Shown: positions 7,810 to 15,864, numbered from the stretch's first letter. The stretch: DNA of 40,503 bases from Ruminococcus sp. (GCA_015066875.1 SVNM01000015.1:1-40503); one strand, 5' to 3'. Notes: generated by a model not told the origin, from the letters alone. Made by a program: numbers and translations.

Positions 7810-8532
7810 ATGTCCGAAGATTCTTTTAACTTGATACCAGATTTAGATAATATAATTTGTGATGTTCTTAAAGAAGAATTTGATGTTAAAATCTGTGAAA
7901 AAGGACATTATTGGTTCACGCCCTGGGAAAATCATTGTCGTAAGGTTTTTAATCTTTATCTTCTCAAAGGGAATTCCTACCCTTTATACTGGGGATATAA
8001 TTTTGATTTTATTCCTTGGGAAAATTGTATGTTAAGTATTAATCCAAAGCCTTGGAATGTTACCGGAAAACTTGTTTATCACCGAACAGAAAAATCAATT
8101 AAGATGGATTTTTATGGTACTCCTTTCCCATATATCGGTTACAACTTTTATAGTCCGAGTCTGCACAGCTATGAAGAACATAACTCTTTCAGAAGAAATT
8201 ATTTTGTAAATGCATACGGAGATAATTCCAAAGAAAATATCGAGCTAATTAGAACAGTTGTAAAAAGGAATATTCCTTTTATGCTCGATTGGTTTGAAAA
8301 AAACAAAACTTTGGACAATTTAATTGACTCTCTTACAAGAAAAATCATTGAATGTGAAAATAATAACGGCTTTCCGTTTGGTGCGTATTGGGTAAGAGGT
8401 TTTCTTAACGCCAAACACCACAACATTGAAAGTGCAATTTCTGATATAGCTCGTGTATATAAAAGATTTGACCCACCTGCAGAGATTCCTGAAAAAGTCC
8501 TAAAAAAGATATATGATGTTGATAAGATGTGA
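7810..8532 (+). CDS. Hypothetical soluble protein, possibly DUF4304-like
   Basis: 240 residues, no signal peptide or membrane helix. The sequence is aromatic-rich in its first half (HYWFTPWENHCRKVFNLYLLKGNSYPLYWGYNFDFIPWEN), with a helical second half (RNIPFMLDWFEKNKTLDNLIDSL). A domain that begins with a conserved helix, then a WFTPW strand region and a late FMLDWF.. stretch recalls the DUF4304 group, small cytoplasmic proteins sometimes found as immunity-type genes, but the match is only by eye. The Shine-Dalgarno AAAGGAGG is strong, 6-7 nt before the ATG. It is the last gene of the AT-rich cluster; rarA follows after 59 nt with its own ribosome site. Confidence 0.6.
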   Translation: MSEDSFNLIPDLDNIICDVLKEEFDVKICEKGHYWFTPWENHCRKVFNLYLLKGNSYPLYWGYNFDFIPWENCMLSINPKPWNVTGKLVYHRTEKSIKMDFYGTPFPYIGYNFYSPSLHSYEEHNSFRRNYFVNAYGDNSKENIELIRTVVKRNIPFMLDWFEKNKTLDNLIDSLTRKIIECENNNGFPFGAYWVRGFLNAKHHNIESAISDIARVYKRFDPPAEIPEKVLKKIYDVDKM

Positions 8533-8591
8533 TTTTAGTTTTATTGATTTTATTCCGAATTGCATAATAATACCACAAAAGGAGGCACAAT

Positions 8592-9863
8592 ATGTCCGCA
8601 CCGTTAGCTGATAAAATACGTCCTAAGACTCTCGATGATGTTGTGGGACAGGAGCATATTCTCGCTGAGAGCAAACCGCTCCGCCGTATAATCGACAGCG
8701 GAAAAATCCCAAATATGATTTTCTACGGTCCGTCTGGAGTCGGCAAAACCACCGTTGCACGCATTATAGCCGAAAACTGCGATATGGCTCTGCATAAGCT
8801 CAATGGCACCAACGCTTCTACTTCGGATATCCGCGATGTTGTTGCCGAAATCGGTACTTTCGGCTCGGAAAACGGAATTCTGCTCTACCTTGATGAAATT
8901 CAGTATCTCAATAAAAAACAACAGCAGAGTCTGCTGGAATATATCGAAAACGGCGATATTACGCTGATTGCGTCAACTACGGAAAACCCCTATTTCTCAG
9001 TTTACAACGCTGTTATCAGCCGTAGTACCGTTTTTGAGTTCAAGCCTGTCTCCGCTGAACAGCTTATCCCCGCTATAAAACGTGCTTTCAGGATTATTTC
9101 TGAGGATACAGGCAGTGAGATTATTGCTTCAGATGAGGTTTGCCGGATTATTGCTTTCGGCTGTGGCGGAGACGTACGCAAGGCTATGAATACTGCTGAG
9201 CTTTGCGCTGTCTGCGGTGAAATATCTGAGGGTAAGGTTACTGTTACTGAAGAGTCGCTGAAAATTCTCGCTCAGAGGAGTAATATGCGCTATGACCGTG
9301 ACGGCGATCAGCATTACGATCTGCTTTCGGCTCTGCAAAAGTCTATCCGTGGCTCTGACGAAAATGCTGCTCTGCATTATGCGGCACGTCTTATGGAGGC
9401 TGGAGATATCATCTCACTGTCGCGTCGACTCCTTGTAATTGCTTCCGAGGATATCGGTCTTGCTTATCCGCAGGCAATTTCTATTGTTAAAAGCTGTGTT
9501 GACTCAGCTCTTCAGCTTGGTCTTCCGGAAGCGAGAATTCCTCTTGCTGAAGCTATTATTCTCCTTGCGACAGCTCCGAAATCAAACAGCGCAGAGTCGG
9601 CTATTGACTCTGCTATTGCTGATGTACGCTCCTGTGACGCTCTTGACTTTCCTCGTCATCTTCAGAATAAGCATTTTGATGGCAAGGGAGCTTCTGTTGT
9701 GGGACAGCATTACCTCTATCCTCACGATTATCCTAATCACTACGTAAAACAGCAGTATCTGCCCGATGCTCTGAAAGACCGTGTTTACTACAATTTCGGC
9801 GATAACAAGCAAGAGCAGTCTGCATATCTCTATCGTCAGAAAATCTTGAACGAATCAAAATAA
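8592..9863 (+). CDS. rarA: Replication-associated recombination protein A (AAA+ ATPase)
   Basis: RarA/MgsA acts at stalled replication forks as a clamp-loader-related ATPase. The 423 residues match the family length. Domains in order: AAA+ core (Walker A GPSGVGKTT at 46-54, Walker B LLYLDE at 97-102, sensor block LIASTTENPYFSVYNAVISR), lid and arginine-finger region, then the C-terminal oligomerisation domain with SRRLLVIASEDIGLAYPQA and the family hallmark VGQHYLYPHDYPNHYVKQQYLP. AAAAGGAGG lies 7 nt upstream of the ATG. On the minus strand directly downstream is an unusual non-coding transcript that shares its terminator. Confidence 0.96.
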   Translation: MSAPLADKIRPKTLDDVVGQEHILAESKPLRRIIDSGKIPNMIFYGPSGVGKTTVARIIAENCDMALHKLNGTNASTSDIRDVVAEIGTFGSENGILLYLDEIQYLNKKQQQSLLEYIENGDITLIASTTENPYFSVYNAVISRSTVFEFKPVSAEQLIPAIKRAFRIISEDTGSEIIASDEVCRIIAFGCGGDVRKAMNTAELCAVCGEISEGKVTVTEESLKILAQRSNMRYDRDGDQHYDLLSALQKSIRGSDENAALHYAARLMEAGDIISLSRRLLVIASEDIGLAYPQAISIVKSCVDSALQLGLPEARIPLAEAIILLATAPKSNSAESAIDSAIADVRSCDALDFPRHLQNKHFDGKGASVVGQHYLYPHDYPNHYVKQQYLPDALKDRVYYNFGDNKQEQSAYLYRQKILNESK

Positions 9864-9870
9864 CGCAAAA

Positions 9871-9895
9871 AACCTCAGGCTGACAACCTGAGGTT
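9871..9895. terminator. Bidirectional terminator between rarA and the convergent RNA
   Basis: A perfect 9-bp stem, AACCTCAGG (9871-9879) and CCTGAGGTT (9887-9895). Read on the minus strand, six T's follow at once. Read on the plus strand it is followed by a weaker T-rich stretch. Confidence 0.88.
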
Positions 9896-10541
9896 ATATT
9901 GTTTTATTCAATTTTACTTTTTAAGCGACTTTCATCACTTAGCTGAATTACCCTGTGGACTCACCCTTTCAGTTTATTCCTTGTTATAAATTCTGAAACC
10001 TTTCATAGTATCACATTCCTTCTGTTACAAGTATGCGATTTTTTATTCCATTGGGCTCACCTTTTATTAGTTTTTATGAAGTATATCTACATATGGAACT
10101 AATTCTCCATTGGTACCACCTTTTCATTTTATTCTTTTTATTGAAAAAGTAATTATCTCATTGGTCTGTACCTCACATAAGATTTTGACTATTTATCTAA
10201 AGACTCATGTCGGAATTTCAGATAATCCTGTATCTAAAAAGAGCTTAGATTTATTTTCGTAAAGCCGTTTCTTATGCAGTTTCTTACGGTTGCTTTATAA
10301 TCAATTCTTATTTAATAATCATTTCTGTTCGGATAAGCTTTTAAGCATTTAATCCCGTTACTGAAATCAATTACTCAGCAAGCCCGCCGGCTTTGTACTG
10401 CTGTATTGAACTTTCTTCCATTGGACTCACTCACCTTTCCGCTTAATTTCATTTACATCGGGTCTTGTACCCGAAACCAAGTAAATACAGCTTATTTAAG
10501 ATTAAGTTCCCTTTCCTTTAAGGGTTCCTCTCTCTTTCCTT
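9871..10541 (-). ncRNA. Candidate non-coding transcript with a periodic series of SD-AUG minicistrons
   Basis: About 670 nt between a good minus-strand promoter and a minus-strand terminator, with no normal-length reading frame. The transcript carries repeated copies of AAAGGTGAGYCCAATGG-like sequence, each a Shine-Dalgarno plus start codon. The AUGs are at 10421 (16 codons, MEESSIQQYKAGGLAE), 10161 (MR), 10110 (MEN), 10051 (ME) and 10006 (10 codons, MKGFRIYNKE). A degenerate sixth copy near 9955 lacks the ATG. The last five are spaced 51, 59, 45 and 51 nt. Local hairpins are visible (TCGGGT/ACCCGA; AAGCC/GGCTT with GGCG loop; ATCTAA/TTAGAT). No known RNA family was recognised. It could be a structured RNA, a leader-peptide array or a relic; transcription is inferred only. 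Confidence 0.55.
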
Positions 10542-10547
10542 GATTAT

Positions 10548-10576
10548 ATATTACCACAGTTTTTATAAAATGTCAA
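10548..10576 (-). promoter_or_regulatory. Promoter of the minus-strand RNA
   Basis: On the minus strand TTGACA (10571-10576), a 17-bp spacer and TAATAT (10548-10553). Upstream, at 10619-10666, the octamer TGCACAAT occurs twice, once within CATTG-CA-CAATG, and may be a regulator site. Nothing else is seen between here and the terminator at 10677. Confidence 0.7.
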
Positions 10577-10676
10577 TAGTTATTTTCATCTTTTTAGGTT
10601 ATTTTTATACATTCTATACATTGCACAATGTTGAAAACCTCCCATTGAGCACTATGCACAATTGCATTATTATAAG

Positions 10677-10707
10677 AAAACAGGACCGCTTTCTGCGATC
10701 CTGTTTT
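10677..10707 (-). terminator. Terminator of the dockerin protein gene
   Basis: Stem AAAACAGGA (10677-10685) / TCCTGTTTT (10699-10707), with a further CGC/GCG inside, located 15 bases beyond the stop codon. Confidence 0.82.
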
Positions 10708-10721
10708 CTCTTATATTGTTA

Positions 10722-13700
10722 TCAGCCCCAGGGATTTGTATTGCCTGATCCTGATCCGCTTACTGCTGTTCCGCCTGAAAGTGTTCCGCCGTATGCTGAA
10801 AGCTGTGACTGGTCAAGCTCCTGGAAATATGTTGAGCCATTGAGTGTTCCGCCTGTGTAGAATGTTGCTCCTGAGTATGCTGTGCAACCTGCTACAAGGC
10901 TTGAAGCTGACTTGTCGTTGATGAAGGATACGATTACATTGCCGTTTCCGTCACAAAGTGTTACTCTTTCTCCGCCTGATAATGAGCATGATACATTTAC
11001 GGATTCTGTCATGGACGAGCTTCCGCCCATGCCTCCCATACCGCCCATCTGTGAGCCGATATTCTTGACATATACTCCGCCTGTGTATGACATTCCGCCG
11101 TCACAGTCAAATGCGTCCTGTCCGTTTGTGATTGCTATACCGCCTGTGATGCTGAGTGAGCCGTTTGAGTCATAACCGTCGTGGTCGCCTGTTCCTACGC
11201 TGATGATTGAGAAGCCACCGCTTATCTGAAGCACTCCCGCACTTGAGGAGCCTCCCATACCGCCCTGTCCGGGCCAGCCACCTGATGAACCTGAATTATC
11301 AGCTCCGCCTGCTACATTGAATGCGTCATCGGTTGATGTTACTACTGTTGAACCGCTCTTCTGATAGATATTGTAAGCCTCGATACCCTCGTAAGCCTGG
11401 TAGATTACAAGGCGCATATCGTCATATACGTTTGCATTGCCGTCGCTTCCGAGATTTACTGTTGTATCTGCGTGAAGTCCCTGATAGCCTGATGTTGTGC
11501 CCTTTACTGTGATCTGTGTTTCACCGCCGAGCATATTGATATCGCCGTTTGAGTTGATACCGTCATCGTTTGTGTGAAGCTCAATGAAACCGCCGTTTAC
11601 GTTAACTACGCCTGTAGTTGTTGTGCCTGTTTCATCATCTGTAAGACCGCCCTTGAGTCCCTTTGCGCTTCCGCTGTCCTTGCTTCCTGTTGTTTCGATA
11701 TCAAGAGTACCGCCGTTTACGTTGAGAAGCTGTGAAGCCTGTACGCCGTCGCCGTAAACATTCATATTGATTGTTCCGCCGTTGATATCAACAACACCAT
11801 ATGTCTTGTCAGCTGTTGATGCGTCCTGTGCGTTGGACTTGATTCCGTCGCCTGCTGTGGATTTAAGGTTGAGGATAAGTGTGCTGAAATCTGTATCGTC
11901 AACGTCACCTACTGTTACGCTGTCCTTACCTCTGATACAGTCATCAACAGCGTTTACTGTGATATTACCATTGTAAACCTTGAGGTCGTTCTTGCAGACA
12001 ATACCGTCACCGGCGTTGCCGTTTACTGTAAGATTACCGCTACCCTTGATCTTAAGGTCGTCACAGGAGTAGATTGCTCCCATACCGCTATCAGCGTTTG
12101 TATAGCTTGTGCCGTCTGAGATTATGTTGTCATAACCGCTCTTTGCTACGATCTGAACCTCGTCGCCGATCTGAGCTACGTAGATAGGTGAGCTCTTTGT
12201 GCTTGTAAGGTTTGCACCCATAAGGTCAAGCTCTACAACACCGTCAGCATAAGCTGTCTTGTCAACATCAACAACGATCTGTCCCTCGCTTGCTGTACCT
12301 GAAACTGAGAATACTGCTGGCTGGATAATTGTTACAACGTTGTTTGCTACTGTTGCTACTGTCTCGGGAGCGTTTGTTGATACTGTGCTTCCAAGTGTGA
12401 TTGTGTAGCCGTCTGTGGGAGTTACAATAACATCTCCTGAGCCTGAAGATGATGAAGGATTCATATCAACTGTCTCAAATGCTGTTACTGTGCCTGTTGT
12501 TGTAAATGATGTTGCTGTGTTGTTTGTATGCGAAACTGTTGCACCTGTGCTTCCGTTTGTGAGAGTGTATGTCTGTCCGTTTGCAATTGAAGCATCACTG
12601 ATAAGAACGTACATATACTTCTTGTTGGGAGCGTATGTTGTGCCGTTTACTACGATTGTGTTTGCCTTCTTCCAGCAACCGTCCTCTGTGTTTGTTGCGT
12701 CTGCAATGCAGTTGAGAAGCATTGTGCCCTGTGTTGCTGTAAGAAGTGTTGCATCAGTCTGGTTGTCTGTAGCTGTTGCAATTACAGTACCGCCTGTGAT
12801 GTTTACGCCTGTTACACCTGTGAGGCCTCTGTCACCGCCTGCTGTTACAGTACCGCCTGAAATGTCGATTGTTGTTTCAGCCTGAACAGCGTCGTTGCCT
12901 GCCTTGACTGTTACTGAACCGCCTTCGATTGCTACGTTACCCTGTGTTGACTTGATGCCGTCGCCTTCAGCATCAATGTTGAGAACAGCTGTCTCCTTGA
13001 CTGTAACCGAGGTCTTGCCTCTTACACCGTCTTCAAGAAGTGTCTCGATATTTACTGTACCCTCTGTGAATTTGACATCGTTGTTGCACTGGATTGCATA
13101 CTGTGTGTTTGCTGTGATGTTAAGAGTACCTGTGCCCTTGATCGTAAGATCGTCCTTAGCTTCGATAACGCCTGTCTCAAGGTAATCTCCGCTGTATGCA
13201 ACTGTTCCGTCGCTGAGCGTATTTACTGAGCCTTCCATAAGGTTGATTGATGTATTCTCTGCATTCTCAACCCAGATTGCAGGAGCTGTTGTGCCTGTGA
13301 TGCTTACTCCGTTAAGGAAAATCTTAACTGTCTCAGCGTCAACTGTCTCGTCGGGAACATTTACGATAATCTGTCCGTCATCAAGAGTTCCGTCTACATA
13401 ATACTCGCCTGATGCTGTGATCGTTACTGTTGTTCCGTCAACCACAAGATTGTCGCCCTCGGTTTCAATGTATGTATTCTTAAGGTGGATATATGCAATT
13501 GTTGTCTGAGGATCCTCGCCTTCAAGAACTGACTCCGGAAGTGTTGTAATTACCTGTGCTACCTTCTTCTGAATTGAAAGAGCGTCGGATACATCTACGC
13601 CGTCGCCCCTCTGATAAACATCGGCATTGTCCTTTGCCTGATCTTCAAGAGGATAAAGTCCGGGGTTTGATGCGTGGCTCATAACCTTGACTACGTCGTC

Positions 13701-13853
13701 CATTTTTACGAGTCCGTCAAGTGTTGCGTCGCCGTAAACCGTTGTTGTTTCTGTTGATGCAGATACGCTGAGTGATACTGCCGGCATTGCTGATGTGAGT
13801 ACACACAGCGCTGAGAGACCGGCAACCACTCTCTTAAGTCTGTAATTTTTCAT
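10722..13853 (-). CDS. Secreted DUF4353 (Cthe_2159-like) carbohydrate-binding protein with N-terminal dockerin
   Basis: A 1043-residue exported protein. The start at 13853 is preferred because AAGGAG lies 9-10 nt upstream; the longer frame to 13892 has no ribosome site. Residues 1-32 form a signal peptide. Residues 40-100 form a dockerin: two EF-hand-like loops, DATLDGLVKMDD and DVYQRGDGVDVSD, joined by helices, so the protein should dock to a cohesin scaffold. Two DUF4353 regions follow (about 105-480 and 490-960), each made of repeated GG(T/S)(V/I)-type beta-helix rungs (VNGGTLDIET, ISGGTVTAGG). DUF4353 is related to the cellulose- and pectin-binding Cthe_2159 beta-helix. Gly-rich loops (GGMGGMGGSSS) lie near the end. 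A dockerin at the N-terminus rather than the C-terminus is unusual. It is divergent from a VTC/DUF4956/DUF4353 operon with a matching promoter box. Confidence 0.9.
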   Translation of the reverse strand: MKNYRLKRVVAGLSALCVLTSAMPAVSLSVSASTETTTVYGDATLDGLVKMDDVVKVMSHASNPGLYPLEDQAKDNADVYQRGDGVDVSDALSIQKKVAQVITTLPESVLEGEDPQTTIAYIHLKNTYIETEGDNLVVDGTTVTITASGEYYVDGTLDDGQIIVNVPDETVDAETVKIFLNGVSITGTTAPAIWVENAENTSINLMEGSVNTLSDGTVAYSGDYLETGVIEAKDDLTIKGTGTLNITANTQYAIQCNNDVKFTEGTVNIETLLEDGVRGKTSVTVKETAVLNIDAEGDGIKSTQGNVAIEGGSVTVKAGNDAVQAETTIDISGGTVTAGGDRGLTGVTGVNITGGTVIATATDNQTDATLLTATQGTMLLNCIADATNTEDGCWKKANTIVVNGTTYAPNKKYMYVLISDASIANGQTYTLTNGSTGATVSHTNNTATSFTTTGTVTAFETVDMNPSSSSGSGDVIVTPTDGYTITLGSTVSTNAPETVATVANNVVTIIQPAVFSVSGTASEGQIVVDVDKTAYADGVVELDLMGANLTSTKSSPIYVAQIGDEVQIVAKSGYDNIISDGTSYTNADSGMGAIYSCDDLKIKGSGNLTVNGNAGDGIVCKNDLKVYNGNITVNAVDDCIRGKDSVTVGDVDDTDFSTLILNLKSTAGDGIKSNAQDASTADKTYGVVDINGGTINMNVYGDGVQASQLLNVNGGTLDIETTGSKDSGSAKGLKGGLTDDETGTTTTGVVNVNGGFIELHTNDDGINSNGDINMLGGETQITVKGTTSGYQGLHADTTVNLGSDGNANVYDDMRLVIYQAYEGIEAYNIYQKSGSTVVTSTDDAFNVAGGADNSGSSGGWPGQGGMGGSSSAGVLQISGGFSIISVGTGDHDGYDSNGSLSITGGIAITNGQDAFDCDGGMSYTGGVYVKNIGSQMGGMGGMGGSSSMTESVNVSCSLSGGERVTLCDGNGNVIVSFINDKSASSLVAGCTAYSGATFYTGGTLNGSTYFQELDQSQLSAYGGTLSGGTAVSGSGSGNTNPWG

Positions 13854-13910
13854 TGTAATCATTCTCCTTAAATGCGTTTTTTTCGCGTGCATTTACTTTA
13901 GTGTAATTTG

Positions 13911-13942
13911 ATTATAATTTTTCATTCTTAAAATAATCTTAA
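13911..13942 (-). promoter_or_regulatory. Promoter of the dockerin gene with duplicated TTAAGA box
   Basis: On the minus strand the 17-mer TTAAGATTATTTTAAGA (13942-13926) is two TTAAGA half-sites 11 bp apart. Nine bases later comes TATAAT (13916-13911). There is no good -35 hexamer, as expected for a promoter that needs an activator. The same 17-mer at the same distance from a TATAAT drives the divergent operon. Confidence 0.7.
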
Positions 13943-14015
13943 AAGAATCATATTTTTTCCGAAAAAATTTCTTTTCTTTATTTTGAGTCAGCTGTCCTGC
14001 CTTAACTCCCTCTTT

Positions 14016-14093
14016 TTATTGTGTACAATTTATAAATGTTTCTCTGCACTGTTGTTATTGTGTACAATTTATAAATGTTTCTCTGCACTGTTG
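14016..14093. repeat. Perfect tandem repeat, 2 x 39 bp
   Basis: Bases 14016-14054 and 14055-14093 are identical (each starts TTATTGTGTACAATTTATAA and ends CTGCACTGTTG). They lie in the middle of the 283-bp gap between the two TTAAGA-box promoters. The rest of the 13854-14330 intergenic region holds only these promoters and leaders. The inner TTGTGTACAA is a near-palindrome and could be a protein site. Confidence 0.95.
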
Positions 14094-14225
14094 CTTTTAT
14101 TTGATTATTATGCTATAATATCAGTAAGATATCAAGCTTTTTAATATTCGCCTATTTAATAGTATATTACCTCTCGGAATCAGGCTTTTTATCTCGGTCT
14201 TTTACACAATATTTTCACAAAAACC

Positions 14226-14257
14226 TTAAGATTATTTTAAGATTTATGTAATATAAT
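14226..14257 (+). promoter_or_regulatory. Promoter of the VTC-DUF4956-DUF4353 operon with duplicated TTAAGA box
   Basis: TTAAGATTATTTTAAGA (14226-14242), nine bases, then TATAAT (14252-14257): the same 17-mer and spacing as in the divergent promoter at 13911-13942. The -10 overlaps the first in-frame ATG of the open frame (14256), so translation must start further down. Confidence 0.72.
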
Positions 14258-14330
14258 GACTGTAAACTTGAAGGAAAGGAGCGTGGTCCTGAAAGGTCTG
14301 TTTCCTCAGCAGTGCGTTTCAGGAAAATTT

Positions 14331-15080
14331 ATGGCTATTAATACTTTTGCACGTAAGGAAATTAAATTCTTACTCAGTATGGAACAGTACGAAAGTCTTA
14401 TGGAAGAAATACCTAAGCATATGAACCCCGATAAGTATTGCGTAGGCGGTAAGGAATACGGTGTTTATAATATCTACTACGATACAAGTGATGATTTCCT
14501 TATCAGAGAATCTATAAGCAAGCCATATTATAAAGAGAAAATCCGTCTCAGAAGCTATTACTCTCCCGCTTCTCCCGATGATACGGTATTTCTCGAAATC
14601 AAAAAGAAAATCGGAGGCATTGTCGCTAAAAGACGTGTTACTCTCACCCTTGCCGAGGCTGACGAGTACCTCCTTAACCGCAGTAAGCCCGACAGCTCTA
14701 AATACATAACCAAACAGGTTTTTACCGAGCTTGACGCGTTCCTTAATATGTATGATATTGCTCCCAAGCAGTATATCAGCTATCAGCGTACTGCTTTCTT
14801 CGGTAAGGATAACAAGGACTTCCGCCTTACCTTTGACAGAAAAATTACCGAGCGACGAACTGATCTCTCTCTCAGTCAGCCAAGCTTCGGAAATTTCATT
14901 ATCGGTGCTGATCAGAGACTTATGGAAGTTAAAGTATCGGATTCCGTTCCTGAATGGCTTATCAATAAGCTTTCGGAACTGCAGATATATAAGACAAGCT
15001 TTTCAAAGTACGGAAAGGCTTACCAGAATTATATTTATGATAAAATTATGACGAATCGGAGTGTTTTGGCAAATGTTTAA
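14331..15080 (+). CDS. VTC-domain (polyphosphate polymerase-like) protein
   Basis: 249 residues forming one VTC domain, a tunnel-shaped triphosphate-binding fold. Motifs: FARKEIKFLLSMEQY at the start, the basic strand YKEKIRLRSYY, FLEIKKKIGGIVAKRRV, LRLTFDRKITERR and LMEVKVSDSVPEWL, with the alternating Arg/Lys and Glu expected to line the tunnel. In eukaryotes the domain makes polyphosphate from ATP; in bacteria such genes usually sit with DUF4956 and CotH-type genes and their product is not settled. The start at 14331 is taken because AGGA lies 6 nt upstream; the ATG at 14256 lies inside the -10 box. In the leader, 14287-14294 and 14317-14324 are 8-base inverted repeats that would mask this Shine-Dalgarno. 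It overlaps the next gene by 8 nt. Confidence 0.85.
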   Translation: MAINTFARKEIKFLLSMEQYESLMEEIPKHMNPDKYCVGGKEYGVYNIYYDTSDDFLIRESISKPYYKEKIRLRSYYSPASPDDTVFLEIKKKIGGIVAKRRVTLTLAEADEYLLNRSKPDSSKYITKQVFTELDAFLNMYDIAPKQYISYQRTAFFGKDNKDFRLTFDRKITERRTDLSLSQPSFGNFIIGADQRLMEVKVSDSVPEWLINKLSELQIYKTSFSKYGKAYQNYIYDKIMTNRSVLANV

Positions 15081-15828
15081 AAATGGTTTCTTTGGCAACG
15101 TTCTTACTGAAAGCGGTACTGATGCTACTGCGGATTTCCTCACAGGTGCTTCCACCACCCCCGCTATCGGCGATATCAGCGCAGGCGATTTCTTCCTCTG
15201 CGTTTTCGCTTCACTTATTATCGGTTTCCTTATCAGCTCTATCTATATGTTTACCCACAGAAAAGAGGGTTACGCTCAGAGCTATGTTATGACTATCATT
15301 ATGCTTCCCTCAATAGTTACTCTTATACTTCTGCTTATCAATACTACAGCAGGAGCACTCAGCCTTGCAGGTGCGTTTACTCTTGTAAGATTCAGAAGTA
15401 CCCCCGGCGACCCTAAGGACATTACATACGTTTTCTATGCTATGGCTGTCGGTGTTGCCTGCGGTATGGGCTATGTGGGATTCTCAATCGTGTTCTTCAT
15501 TATTATGGGTATCGTGGTTGTTGCTCTTAACTACTTCGATTTCGGCGGTTGCAAGCTCCGTCATATGACCCTTAAGATCACTATTCCCGAAAACCTCGAC
15601 TACAAGGGCGTTTTCGATCCCGTTCTCAAGAAGTATACAAGCTTCTACAAGCTCAGAAGAATTAAAACTACCAACTTCGGTACTCTTTTTGAGCTTATCT
15701 ACAGCGTTGACGTTTATGAGGATATGGACAGCAAAAAGTTTATTGACGAGATCCGTGCGCTCAACGGCAACCTTAATATCAACCTCGTTTACTTCAAGTA
15801 TGACGATAAAATCTACGAACAGCAATAA
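15073..15828 (+). CDS. DUF4956 membrane protein
   Basis: 251 residues from ATG 15073, which overlaps the stop of the VTC gene; this suggests translational coupling and a shared complex. Four membrane helices are visible (about 38-58, 72-92, 97-116 and 128-160). The family signature GAFTLVRFRSTPGDPKDITYVFYAMAVG lies between helices 2 and 4. After it comes a soluble cytoplasmic domain of some 80 residues (LKITIPENLDYKGVFDPVLKKYT ...). DUF4956 proteins accompany VTC-domain proteins in many Firmicutes; the pair may form a membrane machine making or exporting a phosphate-containing polymer, but this is inference. GTG 15061 is an alternative start without a ribosome site. Confidence 0.87.
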   Translation: MFKNGFFGNVLTESGTDATADFLTGASTTPAIGDISAGDFFLCVFASLIIGFLISSIYMFTHRKEGYAQSYVMTIIMLPSIVTLILLLINTTAGALSLAGAFTLVRFRSTPGDPKDITYVFYAMAVGVACGMGYVGFSIVFFIIMGIVVVALNYFDFGGCKLRHMTLKITIPENLDYKGVFDPVLKKYTSFYKLRRIKTTNFGTLFELIYSVDVYEDMDSKKFIDEIRALNGNLNINLVYFKYDDKIYEQQ

Positions 15829-15833
15829 TATCT

Positions 15834-15864
15834 TGTCAGGCTGGGTTTTGCACTCAGCCTGACA
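15834..15864 (+). terminator. Strong hairpin between DUF4956 and the lipoprotein gene
   Basis: A perfect 10-bp stem TGTCAGGCTG (15834-15843) / CAGCCTGACA (15855-15864). The T-rich stretch comes only 15-20 bases later, so termination is probably partial and the hairpin may set the ratio of upstream to downstream message. Confidence 0.6.

Noticed and set aside
10540-10860. 106-codon plus-strand frame over the promoter of the RNA and the end of the dockerin gene
   Set aside because: It crosses a promoter and a terminator and runs antisense into a certain gene; its second half is a shadow of the Gly/Thr-rich protein.
14016-14093. CRISPR repeat
   Set aside because: Only two copies, directly adjacent, without spacers and with no cas gene.
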